Assembly (NCBI GenBank): GCA_000469685.2
Contig: LS997564.1
Location: forward strand, 37,266,472-37,330,471
Length of the DNA: 64,000 bases
DNA from: Haemonchus contortus
Taxonomy: Eukaryota; Nematoda; Chromadorea; Rhabditida; Trichostrongylidae
Direction: 5' to 3'
The position numbers and the translations under genes were made by a program. Below, piece by piece: positions 42,201 to 50,988 of this stretch (position 1 is the first letter of the stretch; every line of letters begins with the position of its first letter). Under the pieces are notes generated by a model that was not told where the DNA came from, ran no database searches, and saw nothing but the letters and a program-made list of their open reading frames with translations.

Positions 42201-45200
42201 CCTGAAATTCAAAGCGCAAGCTTCACTTATTTCGATTATTTGCCCATATGCTTGCCCTTCCCCTTTAAGAGGAAAATATTTTCATTTTGGTTTCTTTCAC
42301 ATGACCTATTTTTGTTGACTTTTTCAATCACTTCTTAAAAATGCTTGAAAAAGCTTCACAAAAAGAGGTGGTGGAAAACAACAGAAATCGACCATCGTAG
42401 GGAATAAAAGGGACTCGTAAAGGTCACCTGTCAGCGCATCAGTTCACTATGCTTCGTCTAGTTGTCCTTCTGAGCCTTCTAGCTTTTTCACTGGTATGTT
42501 TTTCGCTCATAAAAGTTAGGCTATTCCCAACTATGAATAGTTAAATTGAGCAAGTTCAGCTGACGGTGAGGTTTCTTTTGAAGCTTGTCACTTAGGCATG
42601 TAGACCGTCGAGTTCGACGACGACTTCGGCGATGACCACGGCGATGCCTACCACTCCTAAGCCTAATCCTGGGCCTACCCAATCTACCCCGAAAATCAAG
42701 CGCGAAGTCGGACAGGCACACGTTCTTGTCGAGACCAACCTGAAATTCAATCCAGCATTGAATTCAATCTTGGAGAAAGCATTCAAACAGGGGGTAAGAA
42801 ATGTTGTAACCTTAGAAACAAGGCGACTTCTTTTTTCGCCTTCGCAGATCACTCAGGAATTTTTTTCAGTAGCGAAAGACTTGGGACAAAGCTACATTTA
42901 GGTCGAACAACATGCGCACAGACACGGAGTCGAGTACGACCACAACCTGGTTTATGGAAAAACAGAGAGAATCGGTCACAAGTTCGCTATGGGATACCAA
43001 ATCCTTGGCGCTGACTGTGAAGAGGTACACGTTTTGGTAATTACCGATCGAATTGCTTTCACAGTTTGAGGCAAGACTGATGGGCAACAGCAATGTCAGG
43101 GTTTCATTGTTTTGGTAAGATTTCAAGTTCACTCCATGATCGAAGAAGCTATCCTTTGCCAAAGAACATCCACTTTGTTGGTTTTCGATTGAACAGTGCA
43201 CAGGGTAGTCGAGTTTCCCAAAACGGACAGCAAAGATTTCCTGCAGTTCAATTTTTCTCAAGTCCGATTCACTTCCTTGCGATTACTTCATCATGACTGT
43301 TGCCTTTGACTGAAGAGAGTATTTCCCATCATGCGCTAATGCGCTAGCCTGTGCATTTCTGGATTAACTTTCGACTGCGAATTTGTTCTAACCTCAAGCG
43401 GATGTAACCATGTACTATAGAACTCTTTACAGCTTGAGAACTTCATATCGTCAGGGAAGAAGCAGACGGACCTTATCGGAACCGTTTTCGCAATGTGCAA
43501 CGGTAAACTGATGGTTCTATAAAATTCCATTATGACTTATGGAGCAGAATAAATCCTTGGCACCGAGTTCATGTGGACTATTTCGTGAAAGAATCGTAGC
43601 GAGAAGAGCTATCAAAGTGCTACACAACGCCACAAACAACGCCCAAATTGAGAATGGCACCAATCAGCAAACACAATTCGAGATCTAGCAACTTGTAATT
43701 TCCACTCTGTTTTTTTTTTTCGAGTAGTCTAGCTCCAAACCTCTCTCATCCGTCCTCAGCACCCGGGAGCACTGTGAGCTTTGTATACCAAAATTTTTCG
43801 TTTCGAAAATCCCTAAGGGCAGCTACAGATAGCTCAAATCCGGATCACACCCAAGTGAAAACATATATTGGCGAGAAACAGATAAGCAAGAAGGGAAGCC
43901 TCACGTAATAATTTAGTATATATAATAGTGCGTAGCATATAACAATGAACAGAGCAAAACTGCAAAAAAAATGTCTTCGTCATTGGTACTAAGCTATATA
44001 ATTTTAATGTAACGTGGTTATTTTTTATTTATACGCCAGTCGATTTGCCCGGCTCACGCCGGGCTTCCCTCGTTTTCCGACAAAGTTGCAGTGCATACTG
44101 TATTCAAGGTGAGACAGTGCTTACGCTTTCAACTGGAAGGCTCGATCTTCTGCTCTCGTTCTTTAAAATGAATACCCGTCAAAGATCCAACTGTCAGGCA
44201 TCTGAAGCTTCGGACGATACTCTCAAATGTTTCGAGTGAGATAACACCATTATCAGATGACGTTACCAATGAACTCTTTCTTCAGAGAGATGTCATTAGT
44301 TGAGAATTCCAGATGTCTGGTGATCGAGTAAGTTTGGTCGCAAATGACATCGAGCAAGGAGGAACCTTCATTGAGTGACAAACATTGTTGGGTAGCGGTC
44401 GTAATCTAATAGCAAAAAAATGAACAAAGTTATGATCTGCTTATCGTATTGTCTTATCAGTTACCACTTCCTGTCACCGAGTACCTATAATCCCGTCATA
44501 TCCTACATCACTTATTGAAATGCTAAGGTTCCACTGTCAATACGAAAATTTGAACGCTCTAGGTCCACAGGAATAGGAGTTATAAATTTGCAGTCAAAAA
44601 TTTCTGCCGCGCACGCCCCGCCCCCTGTGAACGGAGTCCAGTCCTGCCACCCACCATAACTGTTCCCAACCTGCCTCCTGTACTCCTAACAAGTCTGAAC
44701 GCTCTAGGTTCACGTAAACGGGAGTTATGAACTTGCGACCCAAAACTTCTGTCGAGCACACCCCGCCCCCCGCTGGCGAAGTTGGCCTGCTATGCTACCT
44801 GCCATGTGTGTTCCTATCCTGCTGCCTGTGCTCCTATCAAATTTCAACGCTTTAGGTCCACCGGAACAGAAGTTATGAATCTCCGGTCAAATACATATAC
44901 CGACCCACAGACACAAACACAAACACACCGACAAACCAACAGACACACTTAGCGAATTGTGTGAAGTAGGATAGTCCCGGGCGAACTGTGACACAGAAAC
45001 ATTTATTTGTTCTGCTTTCTACCGTGGAATTACTCTTATACATTTTTGAGTGCGGTCATGAAGACTGAATTCAATGCCGGACTGTATTTCAATTTTGTCT
45101 AGATGAGGGCATTTGCTTTCTTCCAAGAGTAAATGTCCGGCTCGCGGTGGTTTTGGCGGTAGGTTTGGCAGAACTGGTAGAACTGCCACAATTCGACGTG

Positions 45201-48200
45201 GTCGACGATGACGACGAAGACGATGAATTTGATGATTAACATACCTTCATGGGGAGTTCAGAAGAAATTTTTGTTAGATGAAGTATAGGATAAGTATTTC
45301 ACGTGGAGAGCAGGCGAATTTCATGAGCAACAAACGCATCAGTGATAGAGCTAAGCTAGAAGGCTTAGAAGGAAAACTAGACGGAGAACAGCGAACCTAT
45401 GCGCTGACTTGTGACCTTCATGCGTCTCTTTTACTAGAAGCAAGGTCTGACTTTTTTTTCAGGGTTTTTTTTTGCCATCTATTTTGGTAATTTTTTTCAA
45501 ACACTTTTATGGAATGCTTCAAAAAGTAATGTGCTTTTTCAAGCATTTGTATGAAACGCCTAAAAAAGATTAACAAAAAGAGGTGAATAGAAAAAATGAA
45601 ATGAAAATATTGTTCACTCAAAGAGGAAGGACAAACATATGCGCAAATAATTGGAATAAGTAAAGTTTGCTCTTCGTGTTCAAGTGATGAAGTCACACCC
45701 AACTAAACTATCTCGATCAAGCCTTTCCTGGAGTTCAGCTCCAGGCCATATAACCTTTTTTAGCCAATGCGTCGTCATCGCCCATCAGACTGCTCTTGAA
45801 CGCCCATTGAATGATCATTACGAAGCATCCTACCAAACCTTACCAGTTGCTACCACTTTTCCACTCACCATCTACGTCTCACGGCCGCTCATATCGTACA
45901 CCCGAAATTGATAATGACATCATACAATGATAATAATTATATTGCCAGAAGCTCATTCCAAGTAAGGTGTGTTTGGGATAGTTAGGTCGGATGCGGCTCC
46001 TTCACCTGAATTCAAAACGTGAACTTCACCTATTCCAATTATTTGCTCATGTGTTTGCCCTTCCCCTTTGAAAGAGAAATATTTTCACTTTGGTTTCTTC
46101 TCCATCACCTATTTTTGTTGACTTTTTTCAATCACCTCATAAAAATGCTTGAAAAAGCTTCACAAAAAGAGGTGGTGGAAAACAACAGAGATCGACCATC
46201 GTAGGGAATAAAAGGGACCAGTGAAGGTCGCATGTCAGCGCATCAGTTCGCCATGCTTCGTCTAGTTGTCTTTCTGAGCCTTCTAGCTTTTTCACTGGTA
46301 TGTTTTTCGCTCGTGAAAATTTCGTTGTTCCCTACTTTAAAGACTTTGATTGAGCAACGTCAGCTAACAAGAAAATTTCCTTTGGATATCTCCACTTAGG
46401 CATGCAAACCGTCGAGCTCGTCGGCTTCGGCGACGACCACGGCGGCTTCTACCACAACTAGCAGTACCATGAAACCTAGCGGTGGCAAGCGCGAAGTCGG
46501 ACAAGCACACGTTCTTGTCGAGACCAGCCTGAAATTTAATCCGGCAGTGAACTCGATCTTGGAGAAAGCATTCAAACAGGGGGTAAGAAATGTTGTAACC
46601 ATCGCCAGGTCACTCAAGATTTATTCATAAGCGAAGGATTTCGTGACAAAGCTACATTCAGGTTGAACAACATGCGCACAAACACGGAGTCCACTACGAC
46701 CACAACCTGGTTTATGGAAAAACAGAGAGAATCGGTCACAAGTTCGCTATGGGATACCAAATCCTTGGCGCTGACTGTGAAGAGGTACACATTTTGGTAA
46801 TTACCGATCGAATTGCTTTCACAGTTTGAGGCAAGACTGATGCACTGTAAATGGCTGAGGGCAACAGCTATGTCAAGGTTCCACTGCCTTGAAAATTTTT
46901 CAAGTTCATTCCATGAGCGAAGGAGCTATCCTTCGCCAGAGAGCATTCACTTTGCTGATTAACATTGCGTAGGGTAGTCGAGTTTCGCAAAACGGACAGC
47001 AAAGATTCCCTGCAGTTCAATTTTTCTCGAATCCGATTCACTTCCTTGCAAACTTATTAACTTGTAATGACTGTTGCCTTTGAGTGGGGAGAGTATATCT
47101 CATCATGCGCTAATGCGCTAACGTTGCGTATCTTTAGGGTTACTTTCGACTATGAGTTTGTACTAACCTCCGACGGATGGGACCATGTTCTAAAGAACTC
47201 TTTACAGCTTGAAAACTTCATATCGTCAGGGAAAAAGCAGACGGACCTAATCGGAACCGTTTTCGCGATGTGCAACGGTAAACTGATGGTTTTATAAAAT
47301 TCCGATATGAGTTGAGTAACCAGAATAAATTTTTGACGCGGAGTTTATGTGGACAATTCTATGAAAGAACCATAGCGAGAAAAGCTATCAAAATGCTACA
47401 TAACGCCACACACAACGACCAAACTCAGAATGCCAGAATTCAGCAGAAACAATTCGAGATCTTGGAACTTGTAATTTCCGTTCTGTTTTTTTCGAGTACT
47501 AAAGCTCCAAACTCCTCTCATCCGTCCTCAGCACCCGGAAGCATCGTGAGCTCTGTATACCAAAACCCTTCGTTTGCCTACAGCTTAGGCGCAGCTACAG
47601 CTACCTCAAATCCGGAGCACACCCAAATGAAAACATATATTGGCGAGAGGCAGGTAAGCAAAAAGGTAAGCCTCACGTAATAATTTAGTTATATATTAGT
47701 GCGTAGCATATAACAATGAATAGAGCAGAACTGCAAAAAAAATGCCTACGTAATTGGTACTAAGCTACATAATTTTAATGTAATGTGGTTATTTTTTATT
47801 TAATACAGTACAGTATTTAATACCTTGAATACAGTATGCACTGCAACTTTGTCGGAAAACGAGGGAAGCCGCGATCTTCTACTCTCTTTCTTAAAATGAA
47901 TACCCGTCAAAGATCCAACGGGCAGGCAACCAAAGCTTCGGACGGTACTCTCAAATGTTTCGAGTGAGATAACACCATTATCCGATGTCGTTACCAATGG
48001 ACTCTTTCTTCACAGAGATGTCATTAGTTGAGAATTCCAGATGTTTGGTGGTCGAGCAAGTTTTGTCGCAAATGATATCGAGCGAAGAGGATCCTTCATT
48101 GAATCACAAACCTTGCTGGGTAGCAGTCGTAATCCAATGGCAGGAAATGAACAAAGTTCTAAACTGCTTATCGTGTTGCCCTAAGGGGTCCCTATCACTG

Positions 48201-50988
48201 CACTTACCACTCACTTTTGTCACCCTTCTCTAGCATCCCGTCTTATCAATTGAAACATACTGAATGGTCAAAGCTACATCGTGAATACCGAAGGCGTTAG
48301 GATTTTGTTCGGTAGGTGGCCTCTCTTAGGTCCCTGATCTTCGCTGATCAGTTATGATCAGTTCCTGTCACCGAGTACCTGCGATCCCGTCAAAAATTTC
48401 TATCGCGCTCGCCTCGCCTCTTGTGAGCAGAGTCCGGTCCTTCCACCCATCATGAGTGTTATTATCCTGCCTCCCGTACTGCCACCAATTTTCAAAGCTC
48501 TGGGTCCACTGGAACGAGAGTTATGAATTTCCGGTCAAATACACACACCGGCACCCACACACACATCGACACACCAACAGACACACTTAGCGAACTATAT
48601 ATAGTGGGATATTTAGGTCTGTTTCGGTATTACAATGTAAGTTCAACCCGAATTGGGACAACTACCAGCTGCACTGCTTTTATACGAAGGGGTCCCTTCA
48701 CCATTGTCTTAACAGTAATACGAAATGATGGGAAAAGGCTCACCCCATTCCCGAAGAACAGATTAGTGGATTCTGAATCCTGCACTCCGGTGTTACATCT
48801 TATTAAGTATTATGATGGCTCACCTTCTTGATATCGATAGTCTCAGGTGTGCTTTTGCTCCATGGCAGGCTAGCAACAAGTTCCAAGTATGACGTGAGCA
48901 CATGTAATTCAGAACTGTTCTGTCCCATGTTTTTGAGCCGATCAAAATCTGCCCATACCCGTTCCTAAAATGGTAGAGAGTTCAGAAAGGTTGGCCAAAT
49001 TCGTAGCCTCATAATTACCTTGACATTATCGGGTAAACCTGCGTTTTGCAATTTAATTTCTAATTCATCCACACCGTTTTTCGGTGATTTTTGGGTTCCA
49101 GATCGGATTCGTGGAAGAAACGGCTGTTCTATTCGGATATCGCGAGACTTTGTGCTTGGGGCGGCCTGAAACCATTCTATCAGTCCGTCACTTCATGCTA
49201 CACTCCTGTAATTATTCCAAGGAGGAAAATTGAAGAAATCCTCCAAAAAAGTCTATGTTATCCATGATGCTGCCGCATCACGTGAGGACCGAGCGTGCGG
49301 TCGCGGTGCGGACAAACTGACTAGTAGCTGGTCACGCTGCCTTGAATACACCACCAACACCAGCATCAATCGACAAACAAGAGTACGCCATGTATGGCCT
49401 CTTTAGCAACATAGATGTTGAGTTCAGAATTCACTAAGTGGTAGATACACCACCCCTCATGTGCCCGATCAATACACATCCAGACCACTACCGATACGCC
49501 ATTCAGTTCCCGAGCGACTAATAATCGCCCCGGGCTATTAATCGGTAATGAATTAAACACTCAAGTTAAAGTACAGCCCAAATGATGGGATGAACATTCT
49601 GTTACCGACTTAACAACTAGAGCACGAGCACTGGAAGTGACCGCTACGCAAACGCCAACTCATTTGCAATGAATTTCACCCATCCATGCTCCGAGACAGT
49701 GGCCGGCTCACCTTCAGATGATCCTTCAACCAATCATTGGCAAGCTTTACTCTTTTAGGGATTTCAAGAGTAGCCAGGTAGTCCAAAAGAGCCGTGTAGG
49801 AAACGTCAGTCATAAGAGAGACGCTGAAAGTACAACTATAGGATCCCCTTAAGGAAACGGTAGTATGAGTATGAACAGAAAATAAGGAAGCGCACCAGTA
49901 ATCCGCCAAGTCTTCAAGCCTATCTTCATTTAAGAATTTCTTCAGCACGAACGACTCCTCTACACGGTCAAATGAAAGTGACAGGGCCAGTTCTTTGACA
50001 CGACCCACAAATTCTTTTTGTAGTTCAGCTGGAGTGTCACCTGCAAAAGGAGAGGATACGGTATCTGGAACTGTTTCTCACGTCTATCACAGCTGTATGA
50101 AAGATATATTATACTTACCCTCGATGGCGTAGAGTTGTTGGACGGTGCTGACTGGGATAGCAAACTTTTCGATTTTTGCCCTGGACACTCCTACCAGGTG
50201 GATCGTGTACTGTACAAAGTTATTGTAACTCCAGCATACCACCTGCTCAACCATCGCCACCGTACCCGTCTCGAAGACTTTCTAAACGACAGCTTGGCCT
50301 GGTTTGAACAAAGTTTTTAATACTTTTTTATAGTTCCTACACGGACGATAAAGTTGAAGTTTCTTGCCCCTCAAAGAGCCACAACACCTTCTATTCTGCG
50401 GATTTGCAAAACAATCCAGGACTCTTTTAGAAGAATGAATAGACTGCCTTAGATAACAGCGAACCGGCTCAAATCATCCCCTATACAAACCAAAAAAGAA
50501 TACTGAAACTCCCTGGGTTTCAAAGGTTTAAAAAAACCAAAAACGTAGTACATTCGCGAGGGAATCATTCAATACCTGATGTTGTACCTCAATATGGCAC
50601 TATATTATTTTGTGTTTGAACTCAATTTTATGGTGTTTTTATCACTTTAAAATTTTTTTATTTTAAAAAGTCGTTTTTCCAGACAGTATTAAATGAAATG
50701 AAATGATGATTCACGCTTACCTTCTCCTTTTCTATTCGATATGCGACCAACATCAGTGATTTTCCCAGAACACCTTTGTTCACTACAAAACGATCCAATG
50801 TCGCAAGACTGAAAATGGGTACGTCAGAATTGGAAAAGATCTTAATGAAAATGCTAGCAAGTCGCAAGGATACCAACAAAAAAAATTACAAATGGCTAAA
50901 CTCACTTTGTTCGACTTTTTATGGGCACTTTCAACTTGGCATTTGGCAACAGTACCCCGTTGGTGAGAAGCAGAACGGGCAACTCCAT
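18212..50988 (-). CDS. lonp-2: Peroxisomal Lon protease (19 exons, 790 aa; contains a 24-kb intron)
   Basis: ATP-dependent serine protease and chaperone of the peroxisomal matrix. Exons in coding order: 50906-50988, 50721-50808, 50119-50281, 49896-50040, 49712-49823, 49019-49165, 48824-48964, 24721-24813, 24561-24658, 24084-24231, 23117-23196, 22942-23038, 22731-22866, 21520-21698, 20375-20483, 20148-20307, 19595-19781, 18894-19004, 18212-18307; 2373 nt, all phases agree. Domains: N-terminal LON substrate domain ([15 protein letters not shown] at the start), Walker A GPPGIGKT at 334-341, Walker B LLDEVDK around 401, LDPEQN in the AAA module, and a C-terminal protease with Ser686 in KDGPSAG and Lys727 in GGIKEK. 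The protein ends SKL, a type 1 peroxisomal signal, which separates it from mitochondrial LONP1. Intron 7 (24814-48823) houses an antisense gene array. The frame joins cleanly across it (DIKK to ARELLDASH). Confidence 0.95.
18489..18752. repeat. Poly-G tract and short inverted-repeat element in lonp-2 intron 18
   Basis: A run of 17 G at 18489-18505 abuts an inverted repeat. The arm 18508-18572 (with TGTGCGATTCTGGGTGCG and CGGCGAAATTCG) pairs with 18688-18752 at high identity across a 115-bp spacer. The shape suggests a small nonautonomous DNA element. No target duplication was resolved. Confidence 0.6.
22021..22310 (+). repeat. Degenerate direct repeat in lonp-2 intron 13
   Basis: Two related stretches about 230 bp apart (22023-22080 and 22250-22308) share GTAGGA(G/A)GCCAGC, GTTGCACCCA and GAATTACTCT. 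They may be parts of one old interspersed element. No coding capacity is visible. Confidence 0.5.
25655..25762 (-). pseudogene. Unit 1 minus-strand relic of the secreted-protein gene
   Basis: A truncated remnant of the Ser/Thr-rich exon 2, homologous to the better preserved relics of units 2-4 (shared AGGCTTAGCAGAACTGG and GACGTTGATTTCGATGATTA). The core encoding the lysine-rich region is deleted, and the signal-peptide exon is missing. Confidence 0.55.
25870..26600. promoter_or_regulatory. Palindromic intergenic region with putative divergent promoters (unit 1)
   Basis: Arm 25870-26110 pairs with 26340-26600 in inverted orientation. Both contain CAAATAATTGGAATAAGTGA (one as its complement) and a CTTTTTCAAGCA-like block. 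On the right arm AATAAAAGGG (26593-26602) lies about 40 bp before the ATG at 26639 and is conserved at the same place in units 2-4, so it is a plausible TATA-type promoter. Equivalent regions: about 31380-32100, 41690-42410 and 45480-46210. The palindrome arises because the plus gene and the minus pseudogene are inverted duplicates sharing promoter DNA. Confidence 0.6.
26639..27712 (+). CDS. Small secreted protein, copy 1 (148 aa), unknown family
   Basis: Exons 26639-26683, 26787-26975, 27079-27201, 27623-27712; 447 nt, all junctions phase 0. Exon 1 is exactly a signal peptide ([15 protein letters not shown]). Exon 2 starts with Cys, then a Ser/Thr-rich mucin-like linker, a KR dibasic site, and [19 protein letters not shown]. 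Exon 3 is His-rich ([14 protein letters not shown]) and ends GADCEE. Exon 4 ends in [15 protein letters not shown] follows about 20 nt after the stop. Three cysteines are predicted in the mature chain. I chose the splice from GADCEE to exon 4 because the read-through after GADCEE varies at all codon positions between copies, while exon 4 varies only synonymously. The gene lies antisense within lonp-2 intron 7. Function is unknown; secretion is inferred. Confidence 0.8.
27980..28250 (-). pseudogene. Conserved minus-strand ORF segment at the end of unit 1
   Basis: On the minus strand, one segment reads [14 protein letters not shown] and another [20 protein letters not shown], joined by plausible splice sites. 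Unit 2 has the same at about 33480-33760, and the second segment differs there mainly at third codon positions. A 5-nt indel after this block shifts the frame between the copies, and units 3-4 lack most of it. It is either a decayed gene or a chance open frame; I cannot name it. Confidence 0.3.
28265..28872 (+). mobile_element. Deleted mariner element M1 (about 0.6 kb)
   Basis: Terminal inverted repeats TTAGGCTGATGCACAATTAT and the complement of TTAGGTTGATGCATAATTAT bound the element. These resemble cecropia-subfamily mariner ends (TTAGGTTG...GCA...ATTGCGG). Inside, decayed frames on the plus strand keep pieces of a transposase C-terminus (KWETVLDV at about 28735-28760), with stops and frameshifts. 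It sits at the 3' end of array unit 1. M4 at 39550-40124 is nearly the same deleted form. Confidence 0.75.
28873..29900. repeat. GC-rich degenerate repeat block with a TTTG microsatellite
   Basis: It begins ACTATATATAAAGCGCTCTG, then CTGTCT repeats and a (TTTG)n run at 28921-28958. After that come imperfect tandem copies of about 115 bp, each with GTTCTAGAATG..GGAAAAA and GTGGGCGGGG(C/T)T. The CCCCGCCC-type blocks recur inverted in the decayed element of the array units (near 40975 and 44620). It is probably one nonautonomous element family; no coding capacity was found. Confidence 0.55.
29901..30049. other. Spacer before array unit 2
   Basis: Short AT-rich stretch between the GC-rich repeat block and the start of unit 2. 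Nothing recognisable. Confidence 0.4.
31074..31258 (-). pseudogene. Unit 2 minus-strand relic of the secreted-protein gene
   Basis: Exon 2 homologue with the Ser/Thr-rich start and [17 protein letters not shown], clearly related to [17 protein letters not shown] of the plus-strand genes. It has TAA TAA at the start and an in-frame TGA just before the KR site, so it is not translatable. A donor-like GTGTAAG follows. Exons 1, 3 and 4 are missing. Confidence 0.75.
32139..33213 (+). CDS. Small secreted protein, copy 2 (143 aa)
   Basis: Exons 32139-32183, 32287-32460, 32571-32693, 33124-33213; 432 nt in phase. The signal-peptide exon is identical in sequence to copy 1. The linker is five codons shorter than copy 1, and the KR site is preceded by GKG. 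In exon 3 Arg codons of copy 1 become His ([13 protein letters not shown]) and the end is GADCDE. Exon 4 encodes the same 29 residues as the other copies. The promoter-proximal AATAAAAGGG is kept. It is the closest relative of copy 1, with which it also shares the flanking sequence. Confidence 0.8.
33480..33760 (-). pseudogene. Conserved minus-strand ORF segment at the end of unit 2
   Basis: Counterpart of 27980-28250. It reads [14 protein letters not shown], then after a possible 85-nt intron [19 protein letters not shown]. Compared with unit 1 most changes in the second segment are synonymous, but downstream the frames differ. No complete gene could be built. Confidence 0.3.
33787..33941 (+). 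mobile_element. Mariner remnant M2, 5' part (split by the foldback element)
   Basis: Starts TTAGGTTGATGCATAATTAT at the end of unit 2 and runs parallel to the corresponding part of M3 (AGAAATGATCTACTT, TATTCGCGAAATTAGGC). Its continuation, AGAAAGATTGGAAGGTGGC, resumes at about 38774-38845 on the far side of the foldback element. The 3' end of M2 is missing. Confidence 0.75.
35313..35384 (-). tRNA. tRNA-like sequence, inverted copy
   Basis: Full 72-nt copy of the array tRNA-like unit on the minus strand. It stands tail-to-tail with the truncated plus copy at 35418-35476, forming a long hairpin. The 7-bp acceptor stem and B box are intact. It has the same reservations as the array copies. Confidence 0.4.
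35696..35767 (+). tRNA. tRNA-like gene, array copy 1
   Basis: 72 nt that fold as a cloverleaf: acceptor GTCTCGG/CCGAGAC (7 bp), D stem GTGT/GCAC, T stem ACGGG/CCCGT with loop TTCGAGT. The A box TAGTGTAAGGG and B box GGTTCGAGTCC both fit Pol III consensus. The anticodon arm is weak: stem GTCC/GGAC with loop CCGGAAA, which would read GGA but has C instead of U at position 33. The variable loop is only 3 nt. GGA would be a serine anticodon, yet the long arm of tRNA-Ser is absent. It is probably a tRNA-derived repeat that may still be transcribed. Confidence 0.45.
35987..36058 (+). tRNA. tRNA-like gene, array copy 2
   Basis: Identical to array copy 1 over all 72 nt, exactly 291 bp downstream. 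Confidence 0.45.
36278..36349 (+). tRNA. tRNA-like gene, array copy 3 (A-box variant)
   Basis: Differs from copy 1 by an A-to-T change at position 9 (TTGTGTAAGGG), which weakens the A box. The stems are otherwise intact. Confidence 0.4.
36569..36640 (+). tRNA. tRNA-like gene, array copy 4 (two variants)
   Basis: Has TAGCGTAAGGG, which restores a C-G-type D-stem position, and GGAAATGACA in place of GGAAAGGACA, which breaks a pair in the anticodon stem. This is the last unit before the nested palindrome. Confidence 0.35.
36728..37062. repeat. Nested palindrome in the foldback element
   Basis: Arm 36728-36810 (AAACTTAGTGTTCTGCGAGG...) pairs with 36978-37062 nearly perfectly. The inner 170 bp are a diverged copy of a left-arm segment (GAACTTCGTC.AGCCCAA, TTTTTTCCCTT). 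It contains the open frame 36738-36968, which I regard as non-genic. Confidence 0.75.
37996..38054 (-). tRNA. tRNA-like sequence, truncated inverted copy
   Basis: The 3' 59 nt of the tRNA-like unit on the minus strand, cut after the D loop at TTATCCCTT|ATATAAGCC. That is the same breakpoint as the plus fragment at 35418, so both palindromes arose from one rearrangement. Confidence 0.35.
38088..38159 (+). tRNA. tRNA-like gene in the right arm of the foldback element
   Basis: Full-length copy identical to array copy 1, paired in inverted orientation with 37996-38054. It belongs to the block (about 37886-38194) that interrupts the right arm. Confidence 0.4.
38952..39540 (-). mobile_element. Deleted mariner element M3
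   Basis: Bounded by inverted repeats beginning TAGGTTGATGCATAAT(A/T)ATTGCGG. The minus strand encodes a decayed transposase 3' part: [18 protein letters not shown] (compare the PYSPD-type catalytic-region motif of mariner transposases), then [19 protein letters not shown] and [11 protein letters not shown], then a stop. The N-terminal two-thirds are deleted. It abuts M2 on the left and M4 on the right. Confidence 0.8.
39550..40124 (+). mobile_element. Deleted mariner element M4
   Basis: Nearly the same deleted structure as M1, with ends TAGGCTGATGCACAATTATT and the complement of TTAGGTTGATGCATAATTAC. The 68-codon open frame at 39878-40084 is an out-of-frame reading of the transposase tail and not a gene. 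Its right end touches the first base of array unit 3. Confidence 0.75.
41262..41459 (-). pseudogene. Unit 3 minus-strand paralogue: intact exon 2, gene truncated
   Basis: A 198-nt open exon with AG acceptor and GT donor, phase 0, the same length as exon 2 of copy 3. It begins with Cys and a Ser-rich linker, then [18 protein letters not shown] and SPALNSIF, diverged from [17 protein letters not shown] but alignable. The upstream signal-peptide exon (about 41560-41615) has lost its ATG and carries TAG. No exons 3-4 exist beyond the donor, where the CA-rich decayed element starts. So the exon is intact but the gene cannot work as drawn. Confidence 0.7.
42449..43522 (+). CDS. Small secreted protein, copy 3 (151 aa)
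   Basis: Exons 42449-42493, 42596-42793, 42902-43024, 43433-43522; 456 nt in phase. Signal peptide [15 protein letters not shown]. It has the longest linker of the four, rich in Pro as well as Thr ([16 protein letters not shown]). Exon 3 starts GTC GAA and reads [10 protein letters not shown]. Its acceptor is TTTAG where the other copies have TTCAG. Exon 4 is the same at protein level as the other copies. Confidence 0.8.
45060..45445 (-). pseudogene. Unit 4 minus-strand relic of the secreted-protein gene
   Basis: It keeps a signal-peptide exon homologue (about 45330-45400; CGTCTAGTTTTCCTTCTAAG) without ATG and with an internal TAG. It also keeps an exon 2 homologue (about 45063-45240) with a TAA after the first codons and frameshifts around the lysine-rich part. 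Not translatable. Confidence 0.7.
46253..47297 (+). CDS. Small secreted protein, copy 4 (146 aa)
   Basis: Exons 46253-46297, 46400-46582, 46662-46784, 47208-47297; 441 nt in phase. The linker has the most changes ([17 protein letters not shown]), with [12 protein letters not shown] in place of [12 protein letters not shown]. Exon 3 is almost the same as copy 3 ([21 protein letters not shown]). Exon 4 shows three synonymous differences from copy 1 and no amino-acid change. The frame upstream of exon 4 happens to be open in this copy (from 47067), but the other copies have stops there, so I do not count it as coding. Confidence 0.8.

Larger units (their letters stand above)
24838..48620 (+). 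repeat. Tandem array of about 3.7-kb units inside lonp-2 intron 7
   Basis: Units judged by shared landmarks: unit 1 24838-28264, unit 2 30050-33786, unit 3 40127-43912, unit 4 43913-47685, partial unit 5 47686-48620. Each starts with an AT-rich block near TATATATAATTGTGCGTAGC and then a decayed element ending in ACACACTTAGCGAACTAT. Next come a minus-strand pseudogene, a palindromic intergenic region and a plus-strand secreted-protein gene; the unit ends in CTCACGTAATAATTTA. Unit 1 lacks the very start. Unit 5 stops after the CA-rich element end near 48600 and has no gene. Insertions separate units 1/2 (28265-30049) and 2/3 (33787-40126), while units 3/4 abut directly. Unit edges are approximate to some tens of bases. 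Confidence 0.85.

Noticed and set aside
47067..47207. Open frame upstream of exon 4 in copy 4 ([16 protein letters not shown])
   Set aside because: The other three copies have stop codons at the same place, and no acceptor is conserved.
49676..50320. Plus-strand 61-codon frame and longer minus frames around lonp-2 exons 3-5
   Set aside because: The plus frame is a shadow of exon 3, and the minus frames read through introns. The spliced exons explain the sequence.
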